Positions 44,318 through 53,148 of a stretch of 64,000 bases of DNA are shown piece by piece. Both the position numbers and the translations under genes were made by a program. The notes under the pieces are model-generated. The model did no database searches. It worked only from the letters and a program-made list of their open reading frames with translations, and was not told the origin of the DNA. The stretch spans positions 4,291 to 68,290 of the forward strand of contig NZ_KE387194.1 in assembly GCF_000430685.1 (NCBI RefSeq). Reading direction: 5' to 3'. The stretch is from Tuberibacillus calidus DSM 17572. GTDB lineage: Bacteria; Bacillota; Bacilli; Bacillales; Sporolactobacillaceae. How positions within the stretch are numbered: the first letter of the stretch is position 1; every line of letters begins with the position of its first letter.

Positions 44318-44776
44318 TTGTTTTTGAAAGAGACGGTGGAGTATGGTGCAAGCGTTCAATATGCGGTTTGTTTTTTTGCATTGTTAATCAATAGCCCGGG
44401 TGGATCGACATCGGCGGGATTTGCGATTCTTGATACGATGGCATTCATCAAACCGGATGTTCAGACCATTTGTACCGGTATGGCCGCATCATTTGCCGCG
44501 GTTATTCTAGCGGCGGGAACCAAAGGAAAGCGCCTGGCACTGCCGAATAGCGAGATTATGATTCATCAACCGCACGGCGGTGCCAAAGGACAGGCGAGCG
44601 ATTTGGAAATTAGCGCCCGTCGGATTTTACGGCTTCGTCAAAAACTAAACGAATTTCTCGCGGAGCGCACCGGCCAGCCATTGGAAAAAATCGCTCGCGA
44701 TGTTGATCGCGACTATTTTATGAGCGCCGAAGAAGCCAAAGCTTACGGCATTGTCGACCAGGTTTTGTGTAAATAA
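44318..44776 (+). pseudogene. clpP: ClpP protease, N-terminally truncated
   Basis: The frame encodes the C-terminal two thirds of a ClpP peptidase: [19 protein letters not shown], the catalytic Ser in GMAASFAAV, the catalytic His in IMIHQPHGG and the Asp in RDVDRDYF, then AYGIVDQVL. Everything before INSPGG (about 55-60 residues, including the axial loops and first handle strands) is missing and replaced by text unlike ClpP. The only starts are TTG or GTG without a ribosome site. A better placed start (GTG 44287 behind GGAGGGG) is in a different frame that stops after about 35 codons, suggesting a frameshifted or deleted 5' end. Probably a decayed second clpP. Confidence 0.7.
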
Positions 44777-44780
44777 AAGA

Positions 44781-44884
44781 AGGGGTTGACTCATTAAGGG
44801 TCAAACGCCCACCATGATCCATTATTGCGAACCACACGATTGATGGTTTTAGTGGGCATGACCTCGCACTTGAGTCAACCTCTT
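44781..44884. terminator. Long nested inverted repeat after clpP fragment
   Basis: GGTTGACTCA (44784) pairs with TGAGTCAACC (44871-44880). Inside, GGTC and GACC, then GCCCAC and GTGGGC, continue the pairing over about 100 bases. T-rich DNA follows. It probably terminates transcription, but the structure is longer than needed. Confidence 0.6.
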
Positions 44885-44888
44885 ATTT

Positions 44889-44972
44889 ACTTATACTTGC
44901 TAGCATAAGGGAAACTAAGCTCGTCTGTGCTCAAAAGGCTAGGCAGCGCCAAGTTTTCTTTACTTCAATTGA
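44889..44972 (+). repeat. Dispersed ~90-bp element, nearly full copy
   Basis: CTTGCTAGCATAAGGGAAAC, TAAGCTCGTCTGTGCTC, AAAAGGCTAGGCAGCGCC and AAGTTTTCTTTAC follow the family order. It begins a few bases after the nested hairpin. Confidence 0.75.
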
Positions 44973-44998
44973 AAATGGGATGCCGTAGTGCTTATCTA

Positions 44999-45601
44999 CT
45001 ATAACCCATCCATTGTGTTAGAAATAGCACGCTGATCGAGATGGATATAATAACGACTAATCAAGGTGGCTTTTGACATAAATAAATATTTTGGGTGTAC
45101 CCGATGCCGGGCATGGTACGGATGGTCCGATGCGAGTAAATGGATGGGATACTGGGCTAGCGTTTTAAACCAACGATAAAAGCGACTGTAAATGCCATGA
45201 ATTTCAAATCCAAGCCGTTCGCTTCCTTGATGGAGCATGGAAATCCCGATGATGCCCTTGATTACATCCGCCCTGTCATGTTTATGAACGTAATGCGCGA
45301 GCGTCGGTAAGGCATCTTTGATTTTTTTATAAATAAAAAGCCCTTTGTGGAATTCACTGTTGATGTTAACCATGTCTTTCAAAAGTCGGACATTATGAAG
45401 GTGTATTTTAACAAGGAGATCATTTTTTCTAACCATTGTGCCATCCTTAAGAACGACTGGATGTCCCTTATAGCGAACGAGTTTAACTCGGAATACGTTG
45501 TTTTTACGGTCATTGGGGTCAAGCAACGTCAAATGGGAACAGAAATAATAGAAGGGGTCCCACAATCCCCAAAGGGATAAGATAAAAGCGCGAAGTTTCA
45601 T
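44999..45601 (-). CDS. YkoP-like protein
   Basis: A 200-residue soluble basic protein resembling Bacillus YkoP: LSLWGLWDPFYYF at the start, VVLKDGTMVRKNDLLVKIHLHNVRLL in the middle, and IKGIIGISMLHQGSERLGFEI later. The KNDLLVKIHLHN stretch is the most conserved part. No catalytic motif is known; YkoP is encoded near envelope genes in Bacillus, and here ltaS and the YkoS-like gene lie close. AAAGGAG is about 16 bases before the ATG, farther than usual, so the true start may be slightly different. It diverges from the lgt-like gene. Confidence 0.78.
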   Translation of the reverse strand: MKLRAFILSLWGLWDPFYYFCSHLTLLDPNDRKNNVFRVKLVRYKGHPVVLKDGTMVRKNDLLVKIHLHNVRLLKDMVNINSEFHKGLFIYKKIKDALPTLAHYVHKHDRADVIKGIIGISMLHQGSERLGFEIHGIYSRFYRWFKTLAQYPIHLLASDHPYHARHRVHPKYLFMSKATLISRYYIHLDQRAISNTMDGL

Positions 45602-45785
45602 TGCAATGATAATTGGACTCCTTTCATTATGGAGTGAGGACGATTCCTTTTTAGTTTACCTTTTTTGGACCTTTAAAAAAATAGGTAATGGGATTTAATC
45701 GCAAGAAAATGGGATTTTCCGTTTAGCGTTGCGGTACAAATATGATAAAATGGATAAAAACATGGAGTTGGAGTGGACCTGTTCA

Positions 45786-46568
45786 ATGTACAAGGATTTA
45801 TTCACGGTTTTCGGCTATACGATCCAAACGCATGCGGTCATTTCGATCATCGCCATTATCCTCGGCTTTGGGGTGGCTCTGACATTAACGCGTCACACCA
45901 TTTATCACGAACACGTGTATAACTATATCTTTTGGGCGCTGATTGGCTCCATCATCGGTGCGCGAATATGGCATGTGTTTGTGTTCCAATGGCCCTATTA
46001 TATGCACCATCCTGCTGAAATCATAGCGATTTGGAATGGCGGGATTTCCATTATGGGGGCGATTGTCGGCGGCATCGTCTCGCTTCTATTATACGTACAT
46101 AAATACAAGCTCAATTTTTGGGACTTCTCCGATTACCTTGCCCCGGCGTTAATGCTCGGGATGGGGATTGGTCGTGTCGCTTGTTTCTTCGGCGGCGATG
46201 CATTTGGTTCTCCGACACATTCCGGTTATGGCATCGTGTATCCCGAAGGCACCATTGCCTATGATACATTTGGTTCTGAACCTTTGTGGCCTGTCATCAA
46301 CTGGGAGATCGAAGGCGATTTCGTCATCTTCGCCATATTGCTTTACTTTTTCGGCAAAAAAGTTTTCCAAGGCTTTATTTTTTCACTCTTCTTATTCCTA
46401 TATGGCTTGCTGAGGTTTACGATGGAATTTTTCCGCGGCGACTCCCCGAATTATGCCGGGTTCAGCGGCGGACAATGGACGTCGATCGCTTTTATGATTA
46501 TCGCCGTAGTCGTGTTCCTTTATTTAATGATCAAACGGCGGGATAAAATCCATGGGCAAGAAGCCTAG
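45786..46568 (+). CDS. Divergent prolipoprotein diacylglyceryl transferase-like protein
   Basis: A 260-residue protein with seven membrane helices and the Lgt topology: FGYTIQTHAVISIIAIILGF, ALIGSIIGARIWHVFV, IWNGGISIMGAIVGGI, and a last helix with FFRGD. The Lgt family signature, normally R-x-x-N-F-x-N-G-E, reads GMGIGRVACFFGGDAFG here: the Arg is kept but the invariant Asn is Cys and the Glu is Asp. The H-P-x-Q-L-Y-E block is also altered (WPVINWEIEG). It may be a paralogue with changed chemistry. Start 45786 is uncertain because the ribosome site is weak. A terminator follows. Confidence 0.8.
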   Translation: MYKDLFTVFGYTIQTHAVISIIAIILGFGVALTLTRHTIYHEHVYNYIFWALIGSIIGARIWHVFVFQWPYYMHHPAEIIAIWNGGISIMGAIVGGIVSLLLYVHKYKLNFWDFSDYLAPALMLGMGIGRVACFFGGDAFGSPTHSGYGIVYPEGTIAYDTFGSEPLWPVINWEIEGDFVIFAILLYFFGKKVFQGFIFSLFLFLYGLLRFTMEFFRGDSPNYAGFSGGQWTSIAFMIIAVVVFLYLMIKRRDKIHGQEA

Positions 46569-46569
46569 A

Positions 46570-46597
46570 AAAGCTGCTCAATTGGGCAGCTTTTTTT
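46570..46597 (+). terminator. Terminator of the lgt-like gene
   Basis: AAGCTGC and GCAGCTT around an 8-base loop, followed by seven T. Confidence 0.85.
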
Positions 46598-46647
46598 ATT
46601 CCGGTAAGAAAATCGAGCGTTAATCAGATCAGAAAAAGGGGACATAT

Positions 46648-46758
46648 ATGAATCGGCTTGTTTTTGCGTCCGATACGTCGAAAAGAGCATTACGCGGTCA
46701 AGTTTGCTATGGCCTGTGGCATATACATGCTATAGGTGATGGGCGTGATTTTTTATAA
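46648..46758 (+). CDS. Possible 36-codon upstream ORF before yunB
   Basis: ATG 46648 lies behind AAAGGGGACATAT, a good ribosome site. The frame (MNRLVFASDTSKRALRGQ and on, ending RDFL) stops at 46758, 11 bases inside the yunB frame that starts at 46745. It may be a leader peptide or chance. A GCATATACAT word (near 46719) that resembles a sigma-E -10 box falls inside it, so it would not be on a transcript starting there. Confidence 0.3.
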   Translation: MNRLVFASDTSKRALRGQVCYGLWHIHAIGDGRDFL

Positions 46759-47545
46759 AAAGCGAAGATTGAAACTTGGACGACGACCATGGCGCTTATC
46801 GAATGCCCAAATTTTTTATTTCGCATGCATCGTGTTCATTTCAGTGACCATTATGGGACTAGATTATATCAGCCGTGAGCTGACCCCCGTTTTGATGGAC
46901 ATGGCCCAGAATGAAGCGGAACAAGCGGTCATGTATGCGATAAACTATGGGCTCAGCAACGCGACCTTGGAGCAAATGGAGCATGATATTGACCTCTCAA
47001 AGGAAAATATCATTCAAAATAATGCCGATTTTTTTAACGTCGATTATGACAGAAACGGCAATGTCGATTCCATCATTTTTGACAACGCGGCGATCAGAGA
47101 CTTTTTATTTAACAAGTCGGCGCGTATTCAGACGTTTATGCGGCTTGTCGAAAATGGCACGATCTCCATTGAACATGGCTCGGACCGCATTATTCGTATT
47201 AACAGAAAACCGATTGGAACATCCGCAAGTGTCCCGCTCGGCCAAGCAACCGACATGTCTTTATTTGGAAACTTAGGGCCGGAAATTCCGATTCATTTTC
47301 AACCCATTAGTGATGTCGAGACGTATATTGATCCAAAAATTGAAGAAAAAGGATTGAATGTTGTTCAAATTCAACTTGTCATCCATGTTAAAGTTAGCGT
47401 GCGGATTGTGATGCCTTTTGCCACTAAAACTTCAGTCATTAGACAAGATCTTCCCGTTGCCGAAATGACGTACACCGGTGACATCCCCAAGTATATCAAT
47501 GGGAAACCTGTTGACCGCACATCGAAAACTCCAACCAATGAGTGA
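46745..47545 (+). CDS. yunB: Sporulation protein YunB
   Basis: A 266-residue protein of the YunB family, made in the mother cell under sigma-E in B. subtilis. After a basic stretch (KKRRLKLGRRPWRL) there is one membrane helix (IFYFACIVFISVTIMGLDYI), then an outside domain with the family text LTPVLMDMAQNEAEQAVMYAIN, GTSASVPLGQATDMSLFGNLGPEIPI and VQIQLVIHVKVSVRIVMPF. Its presence marks the organism as a spore former. The GTG at 46745 is taken because AGGTGA precedes it by five bases; GTG 46736 or ATG 46739 are possible. A repeat-derived terminator follows. Confidence 0.92.
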   Translation: MIFYKKRRLKLGRRPWRLSNAQIFYFACIVFISVTIMGLDYISRELTPVLMDMAQNEAEQAVMYAINYGLSNATLEQMEHDIDLSKENIIQNNADFFNVDYDRNGNVDSIIFDNAAIRDFLFNKSARIQTFMRLVENGTISIEHGSDRIIRINRKPIGTSASVPLGQATDMSLFGNLGPEIPIHFQPISDVETYIDPKIEEKGLNVVQIQLVIHVKVSVRIVMPFATKTSVIRQDLPVAEMTYTGDIPKYINGKPVDRTSKTPTNE

Positions 47546-47561
47546 ATCTCGATGAAATACC

Positions 47562-47612
47562 ACACGGCTCTGCCTCCGCCTAAAAGGCCCAGCAGAGCCA
47601 ATTTTTTATTGC
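47562..47612 (+). repeat. Dispersed element fragment acting as terminator of yunB
   Basis: GGCTCTGC, CCTCCGCCTAAAAGGCCC, GCAGAGCC and then AATTTTTTA. This is the 3' half of the dispersed family, and here its hairpin plus T-run is placed exactly as an intrinsic terminator 20 bases after the yunB stop. Confidence 0.8.
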
Positions 47613-47685
47613 GCAATAATGGCCGTATAGTTAAGCCCTTAGATTGGGATAATAAGGTAATCGAAAGGCGAAGGAGGAATTTTCA

Positions 47686-49206
47686 TTGTCGGAATTACTC
47701 ATGCCAAAAGAACCGCATTCTTATTGGCGGGAATCGGTGGATATACCAAGCTTTGAACCGCTGAAAGAGGATTTGGAAGTCGATGTCGTTGTGGTCGGCG
47801 GCGGATTGACTGGCATTGTTTCGGCTTATCTTCTGATTCAGGAAGGATTGTCCGTCGCTCTGATTGAGGCCAGTCGGGTATTGAACGGCACAACCGGCCA
47901 TACGACCGCCAAAATTACGGCGCAACATCAACTGTTTTATCACGAAATGATCCAGCATATGGGGAAAACCAAAGCCCGGCTTTATTACGAAGCAAACAAA
48001 AAAGCGATGGATTTTTATCAAGAAACCGCCAAGAAACTTAACATCGATTGCGATTTGTCCGTTCAGGATGCTTATGTGTACGCAACAACCGATACGTCCG
48101 TCACGAAATTGGAAAAGGAGTATGAGGCCTATACGACCTTGGGCATCCCAGGGGAACTTGTCGACCAAATTCCTTTCCCTTTAAAGATTAAACGCGCCTT
48201 AGTCATGAAAAACCAATTACAATGCCATCCGCTAAAATTCCTTGTCCCACTTTTAAACGATTTCGTTAAAAAGGGCGGTAAGGTGTATGAAGGAACGATG
48301 GCAGTCGATGTTGAGAAAAATAAAAAGCCGACGGTCATTACTCGAGATGGTCGGCGTTTGACGTGTCAATGGGTGGTTTCCGCGTCGCATTTCCCCTTTT
48401 ATGAATGGCAAGGCCTTTATTTTACAAGGATGTATGCGTCCCGTGCTTATGTTCTTGCCGTAAAAACCGAAAAACCGTACCCCGGCGGCATGTACATTAA
48501 CGCTGAAAGCCCATCGCGGTCGCTCCGAAGCGCCAAGATTGACGGTGAAGAGATGGTGCTTGTCGTTGGTGAGGACCATAAAACGGGTCAAGGCCTGGAT
48601 ACAAGCATTCACTATGAAAAATTAGCGCAATTCGGCGAAAAAGTTTTAGGCATTAAAGAGATAAAATATAAATGGTCGGCACAAGACCTTTTTACGATTG
48701 ATAAAGTTCCCTATATCGGTGAGATCACGCAAAGTTATCCGAATATCCTCGTTGCGACCGGCTACAAAAAGTGGGGGATGACTTCCGGCGTTGTCGCCGC
48801 TCATATTATGAAGGACATTATTTTGGATCGGGACAACCCTTATCGCAAGGTATTTGCGCCAAACCGCTTTTACGCCGACCCCAGCTTGAAAGAATTTTTG
48901 TTGCTAAACGGTGATGCCGCCAAGCATTTGATTCAGGGGAAACTGGATGTCATCGATCGGTCACCTGAAGAACTCGGTCCATCGGAAGGCGGTGTGGTTC
49001 TTTATAAAGGGGGACGGAGAGGCGCGTTTCGTGATGAAGATGGAAAATTATATATCGTCGACACAACATGCACGCATATGGGCTGTGAATTGGAATGGAA
49101 CAGCGGCGACCGCTCATGGGATTGCCCTTGCCACGGCTCACGGTTTAACTATAAAGGTGAAATTTTAGAAGGGCCTGCAGAAAAACCGCTTAAACGATTG
49201 GAATAA
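47686..49206 (+). CDS. FAD-dependent oxidoreductase with C-terminal Rieske domain (YhfW-like)
   Basis: A 506-residue fusion. Residues 30-400 are a DAO-type FAD fold with the dinucleotide motif VVVVGGGLTGIVSAYLL (34-50). From about 415 a Rieske [2Fe-2S] domain supplies Cys462/His464 in CTHMGC and Cys480/His483 in CPCHGS; Cys467 and Cys482 would form the stabilising disulfide. The layout equals Bacillus YhfW. It probably oxidises an amine or glycine-like substrate and passes electrons through the Rieske centre; the substrate is unknown. The TTG start follows AGGAGG with eight-base spacing. The next gene is 27 bases downstream, so they may be co-transcribed. Confidence 0.92.
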   Translation: MSELLMPKEPHSYWRESVDIPSFEPLKEDLEVDVVVVGGGLTGIVSAYLLIQEGLSVALIEASRVLNGTTGHTTAKITAQHQLFYHEMIQHMGKTKARLYYEANKKAMDFYQETAKKLNIDCDLSVQDAYVYATTDTSVTKLEKEYEAYTTLGIPGELVDQIPFPLKIKRALVMKNQLQCHPLKFLVPLLNDFVKKGGKVYEGTMAVDVEKNKKPTVITRDGRRLTCQWVVSASHFPFYEWQGLYFTRMYASRAYVLAVKTEKPYPGGMYINAESPSRSLRSAKIDGEEMVLVVGEDHKTGQGLDTSIHYEKLAQFGEKVLGIKEIKYKWSAQDLFTIDKVPYIGEITQSYPNILVATGYKKWGMTSGVVAAHIMKDIILDRDNPYRKVFAPNRFYADPSLKEFLLLNGDAAKHLIQGKLDVIDRSPEELGPSEGGVVLYKGGRRGAFRDEDGKLYIVDTTCTHMGCELEWNSGDRSWDCPCHGSRFNYKGEILEGPAEKPLKRLE

Positions 49207-49233
49207 TAGGTCGTCCAAAGGGGTGAATCATCT

Positions 49234-49578
49234 ATGGAGGAGAACCAAGAAAAAGTCATCGAAGAGCTCAAAAAAGTATTGCAGCAATGGATCGGCCGGA
49301 GAATTCTCGTGACAAAGGAAGAAAACGGAGATTTAGATCAAACGGTGATTGACCTCGAGCGTTTCAATGAGGAAGTGTATAACCATACCGATGAATATTT
49401 GCCAAAAACCGCGGTGCAACTGATCGGAAGCGGCCAGACATTAACGAACGACTCTCAAGCCGCCCTCCCTTATGCCTCCTTTGATATTCCAATCGAAGAA
49501 GCTTTAGAGTTGCATTGCGATGCAGAGGGTGTGTTTTTCCGCACGGCCCGAGCCGTGTATACATTAACCCCAATATAA
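49234..49578 (+). CDS. Hypothetical acidic protein
   Basis: A 114-residue soluble protein: an N-terminal helix (EENQEKVIEELKKVLQQWIGRRILVTKEE), then mixed strand text ending AEGVFFRTARAVYTLTPI. No membrane segment, Cys or known motif. AAAGGGGTG is nine bases before the ATG and the codon use is like that of its neighbours, so it is likely real. I do not recognise the family. It follows the Rieske oxidoreductase closely. Confidence 0.72.
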   Translation: MEENQEKVIEELKKVLQQWIGRRILVTKEENGDLDQTVIDLERFNEEVYNHTDEYLPKTAVQLIGSGQTLTNDSQAALPYASFDIPIEEALELHCDAEGVFFRTARAVYTLTPI

Positions 49579-49710
49579 GAAGAGGTGACGGAGGTCAACC
49601 TCTTCTTTGTTTGTATTTGTCGAAAAGTATTTATAAACTTTTCTATATACTGTTATATAATAGGGAACATAAATATAATCTGTATTGGTACAATGGAAGG
49701 AGGTAAAACC

Positions 49711-49869
49711 GTGGATTGCCCAATGTGTAATGGAAACGGCGAAATCGCCTGTTCAAACTGCACTGGCAACAGGGGTGACCATTGCACACCGTGTGATGGC
49801 TGCCGTGGAGAAGGCTTTGTGGTATGTTTACACTGCAATGGGACCGGCTACTTAGAGTATGGATTTTAA
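49711..49869 (+). CDS. Zinc-knuckle microprotein (DnaJ-type CxxCxGxG)
   Basis: A 52-residue protein made almost entirely of four Cys-pair knuckles: [28 protein letters not shown] and CLHCNGTG. These equal the CxxCxGxG units of the DnaJ zinc-binding domain, enough for two Zn ions, without J or substrate domains. GTG 49711 is chosen because AAGGAGG lies six bases ahead; longer readings start before the ribosome site. It ends 25 bases before the malate synthase start, so it is probably co-transcribed with aceB-aceA. Role unknown; binding of metal or a partner protein is likely. Confidence 0.8.
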   Translation: MDCPMCNGNGEIACSNCTGNRGDHCTPCDGCRGEGFVVCLHCNGTGYLEYGF

Positions 49870-49894
49870 TCTGTTGGAAAAGGAGAGATATGGG

Positions 49895-51475
49895 TTGAAA
49901 CACATGCCAACAACCGACAGCCGCGCCATCGACTGCGAACTTATCACGAAAGAAGCCGCGGTTTTTATGGGGAAATTACATCGACGTTTTGAGGGCCGGA
50001 GAAGACAATTATTGGAATTTCGTAAAAAACGGCAAGAGGCGTTCGACCGCGGACATTTACCGGATTTTCTTGAAGAAACAAAAGCCATTCGGGAAACCGA
50101 TTGGACGGTTTCACCGGTTCCGCACGATTTGGAAGATCGTCGCGTTGAAATTACCGGGCCTGCCAGTGATGCCAAAATGGTCATCAATGCCCTTAATTCG
50201 GGGGCTAAAGTGTATATGGCAGATTTTGAAGATGCACTTACCCCCGCTTTTGATAACCTCCTAAAGGGGCAAAAAAATTTATATGAAGCCATTCGCGGCC
50301 GTCTGACATGGACCGCCGAAAACGGCAAGCGCTATCAATTAAATGAAAAGAGAGCGACTTTGGTCGTACGGCCAAGAGGTTGGCATCTCGTTGAAAAACA
50401 TTTTTTAGTGGATGATGAGCCGATATCAGCGGGTTTATTTGACTTTGGGTTGTACTTTTTTCTGAATGCGAAAACGCTGCTGAAGAATGGCTCCGGCCCC
50501 TACTTTTACTTGCCAAAGCTAGAGAGTCATTTAGAAGCGCGGTTATGGAACGACTGTTTTCTTTTTTCTGAAGATGAACTTGGCATTCCACGCGGCACGA
50601 TCAAAGCCACGGTTTTAATAGAAACCATTCCCGCTGTTTTCGAGGCAGATGAAATTTTATACGAATTAAAAGAACATAGCGCAGGCTTGAATTGCGGCCG
50701 TTGGGACTACATTTTCAGTGTCATTAAAAAATTCCGCTGCAACGAACGCTTTATTTTTCCTGACCGCTCGCAAGTCACCATGGAAGCGCCTTTTATGCGG
50801 GCATATACGAATTATATTGTCAAAACTTGCCACCACCGAGGTATTCATGCGATTGGCGGCATGGCTGCACAAATTCCCGTAAAAAACGACCCGGAAGCAA
50901 ATCATGTGGCATTGGAGAAAGTCTACAAAGACAAAAAACGCGAAGTGCTCGATGGCTTCGATGGCAGTTGGGTGGCACATCCGGGATTGGTTGAAGGGGT
51001 CATGAAGGTTTTTGATGAGCATATGCCAAATGCCAACCAGATTGAGCGCCAACGCGACGATCTCAAAGTATCGGCTGCGGATTTATTGTCAGTACCAGAG
51101 GGCACGATTACCGAGGAAGGGCTGCGGTTGAACATCACTGTGGCCATTCAATATATGGAAGCTTGGCTGAGCGGGCGTGGGGCTGTGCCGCTATACCATT
51201 TGATGGAAGATGCGGCAACGGCAGAAATTTCTCGAGCGCAAGTCTGGCAATGGATCCACCATCCGGCAGGCGTTCTCGAAGACGGAAGAAAAGTCACATT
51301 AGCGTTAGTACTGGAGCTGATGGAGGAAGAGTGTCAGAAAATAAAAAATGACCTTGGAGCGGATCGCTTTGAAACCGGGAAATTTTCGGAAGCCATTGGC
51401 CTTTTCAAAACATTGATTGAGAAGGATGAATTCACGGAATTTTTCACACTTCCAGGGTACGATCTTTTGGAATAA
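49895..51475 (+). CDS. aceB: Malate synthase A
   Basis: A 526-residue malate synthase, which condenses glyoxylate with acetyl-CoA to malate. Family motifs: [87 protein letters not shown] and [17 protein letters not shown]. Length equals that of the A isoform. The TTG at 49895 lies nine bases behind AAAGGAG; ATG 49904 is the alternative. aceA follows after 80 bases, completing the glyoxylate shunt for growth on acetate or fatty acids. This shunt is absent in B. subtilis but present in B. cereus and halodurans-type bacilli. Confidence 0.96.
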   Translation: MKHMPTTDSRAIDCELITKEAAVFMGKLHRRFEGRRRQLLEFRKKRQEAFDRGHLPDFLEETKAIRETDWTVSPVPHDLEDRRVEITGPASDAKMVINALNSGAKVYMADFEDALTPAFDNLLKGQKNLYEAIRGRLTWTAENGKRYQLNEKRATLVVRPRGWHLVEKHFLVDDEPISAGLFDFGLYFFLNAKTLLKNGSGPYFYLPKLESHLEARLWNDCFLFSEDELGIPRGTIKATVLIETIPAVFEADEILYELKEHSAGLNCGRWDYIFSVIKKFRCNERFIFPDRSQVTMEAPFMRAYTNYIVKTCHHRGIHAIGGMAAQIPVKNDPEANHVALEKVYKDKKREVLDGFDGSWVAHPGLVEGVMKVFDEHMPNANQIERQRDDLKVSAADLLSVPEGTITEEGLRLNITVAIQYMEAWLSGRGAVPLYHLMEDAATAEISRAQVWQWIHHPAGVLEDGRKVTLALVLELMEEECQKIKNDLGADRFETGKFSEAIGLFKTLIEKDEFTEFFTLPGYDLLE

Positions 51476-51555
51476 CGGCGCATGTGCCCAGAATGCACAA
51501 ATGTTCACCCTAAGAGGCTTTGATGACGGGGTTTAAAAAAGGGGAGGAGAAAGGT

Positions 51556-52830
51556 ATGACTAAAGTGGAACAAATTCAAAAGTTAAAGGAAGAATGGAAG
51601 TCCGAACGTTGGCAGGGGATCGTCCGACCTTACAGCGCTGAAGATGTCGTGAAGCTGCGCGGTTCCGTTCTGATTGAACATACTTTGGCACGCCGCGGTG
51701 CCGAGCGGTTTTGGGAACTAATTAATAAGGAAGATTATGTACACGCGCTCGGGGCGTTGACGGGAAACCAAGCCGTGCAGCAAGTCAAAGCGGGTTTGAA
51801 AGCGATCTACGTCAGCGGTTGGCAGGTGGCGGCTGATGCGAATGTGGCGGGACACATGTATCCCGACCAGAGCTTGTACCCGGCTAACAGTGTGCCTCAA
51901 GTGGTTAAGCGGATCAATCAAGCGTTAGAGCGTGCCGACCAGATTGATCACATTGACGGTAAAGAAGGCAATGACTGGCTCGTCCCAATTGTGGCGGATG
52001 CCGAGGCCGGTTTTGGCGGGGCTTTAAACGTTTTTGAAATCATGAAAGCGATGATCGAAGCAGGTGCCGCCGCGGTTCATTTGGAAGACCAACTTTCCTC
52101 AGAGAAAAAGTGCGGTCATCTTGGCGGGAAAGTGCTTTTGCCGACACGGCAAGCCGTCCGCCATTTGATTGCTGCCCGCCTTGCCGCGGATGTTTTGAAT
52201 GTGCCGACGGTCCTTATTGCCAGAACCGATGCCCATGCGGCTCAGCTTTTAACAAGTGATGTCGACCCGTATGATCATCCATTTTTAACCGGGAAACGCT
52301 CAACAGAAGGTTTTTATTATACCAGATCCGGCATTAATCAAGCGATCGCCCGGGGTCTTGCCTATGCGCCCTATGCGGATTTGGTTTGGTGTGAAACCTC
52401 AGAGCCGAATTTAGAAGAAGCGAAACGATTTGCTGAGGCGATTCATAAAAAATTCCCTGGGAAATTACTTGCTTACAACTGCTCACCGTCGTTTAACTGG
52501 AAAAAGAAATTGGATGATCAAACCATTGACCATTTCCAAGAACAATTAGGTAAGATGGGGTATAAATTCCAATTTGTCACGCTTGCTGGCTTTCATGCGC
52601 TTAACCACAGCATGTTTCAATTGGCGCTCGATTATCGCGACCGCGGAATGGCGGCGTATTCTGATTTTCAACAAGCGGAATTTGCCAGTGAAGCGAAAGG
52701 ATACACGGCAACGAAACATCAACATGAAGTCGGCACGGGGTATTTTGATGAGGTGTCGAATATTGTCTCCGGTGGAACCAGTTCCACCACAGCGCTTAAA
52801 GGTTCCACCGAAGAAGAGCAATTTGTGTAA
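51556..52830 (+). CDS. aceA: Isocitrate lyase
   Basis: A 424-residue isocitrate lyase, cleaving isocitrate to glyoxylate and succinate. The catalytic signature KKCGH is at 184-188 with the base Cys186, in [41 protein letters not shown] provides Mg ligands and [13 protein letters not shown] binds the substrate. ATG 51556 follows GGGGAGGAG and is chosen over an ATG 12 codons upstream. It is downstream of aceB in the same direction, a compact aceB-aceA unit. A terminator hairpin follows. Confidence 0.97.
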   Translation: MTKVEQIQKLKEEWKSERWQGIVRPYSAEDVVKLRGSVLIEHTLARRGAERFWELINKEDYVHALGALTGNQAVQQVKAGLKAIYVSGWQVAADANVAGHMYPDQSLYPANSVPQVVKRINQALERADQIDHIDGKEGNDWLVPIVADAEAGFGGALNVFEIMKAMIEAGAAAVHLEDQLSSEKKCGHLGGKVLLPTRQAVRHLIAARLAADVLNVPTVLIARTDAHAAQLLTSDVDPYDHPFLTGKRSTEGFYYTRSGINQAIARGLAYAPYADLVWCETSEPNLEEAKRFAEAIHKKFPGKLLAYNCSPSFNWKKKLDDQTIDHFQEQLGKMGYKFQFVTLAGFHALNHSMFQLALDYRDRGMAAYSDFQQAEFASEAKGYTATKHQHEVGTGYFDEVSNIVSGGTSSTTALKGSTEEEQFV

Positions 52831-52874
52831 ATGCTCAAATTTAGTGTACGTTGTTCTGAGGCAAACGGCAAATA

Positions 52875-52908
52875 AAAGGCATCGGTTTCTTGCTGATGTC
52901 TTTTTTCT
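52875..52908 (+). terminator. Terminator of aceB-aceA
   Basis: AAAGGCATC and GATGTCTTT pair around about 11 bases, followed by TTTTTT. Confidence 0.75.
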
Positions 52909-52909
52909 T

Positions 52910-52975
52910 TAAGGAAAAGAACGTATAAAAAATCTGGGGTCTACAACAGCGACGTGAACGGTGGTATTTTCCAAG
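52910..52975 (+). repeat. Second copy of the IS91-type left end, without transposase
   Basis: The stretch runs TTTAAGG, AAGAACGTATAAAAAATC, GGGGTCTACAACAG, GGTGGTATTTTC and matches 3551-3615 at roughly four of five bases, in the same order. No transposase text follows. It is a solo end left by an old insertion or an aborted transposition. Confidence 0.65.
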
Positions 52976-53148
52976 ATTCAATAGCGATAAAAATTAGAGT
53001 AAGTGCAATTTGCGCTAGCTTTCCGGGAGGAGTGGCGGTCATGGACTCGCGGTATTCCAATGGGGAATGGCTATAAAAGATTGCGCAACAGCCAAAAACT
53101 CAGTTAAACCCTAAAAAGATTCCGGGTGTATGCCTGGTTTTTTATACT

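Noticed and set aside
44287-44395. A short gene from GTG 44287 ahead of the clpP fragment
   Set aside because: The frame ends after about 35 codons with no known product; it is more likely the damaged 5' part of the clpP locus.
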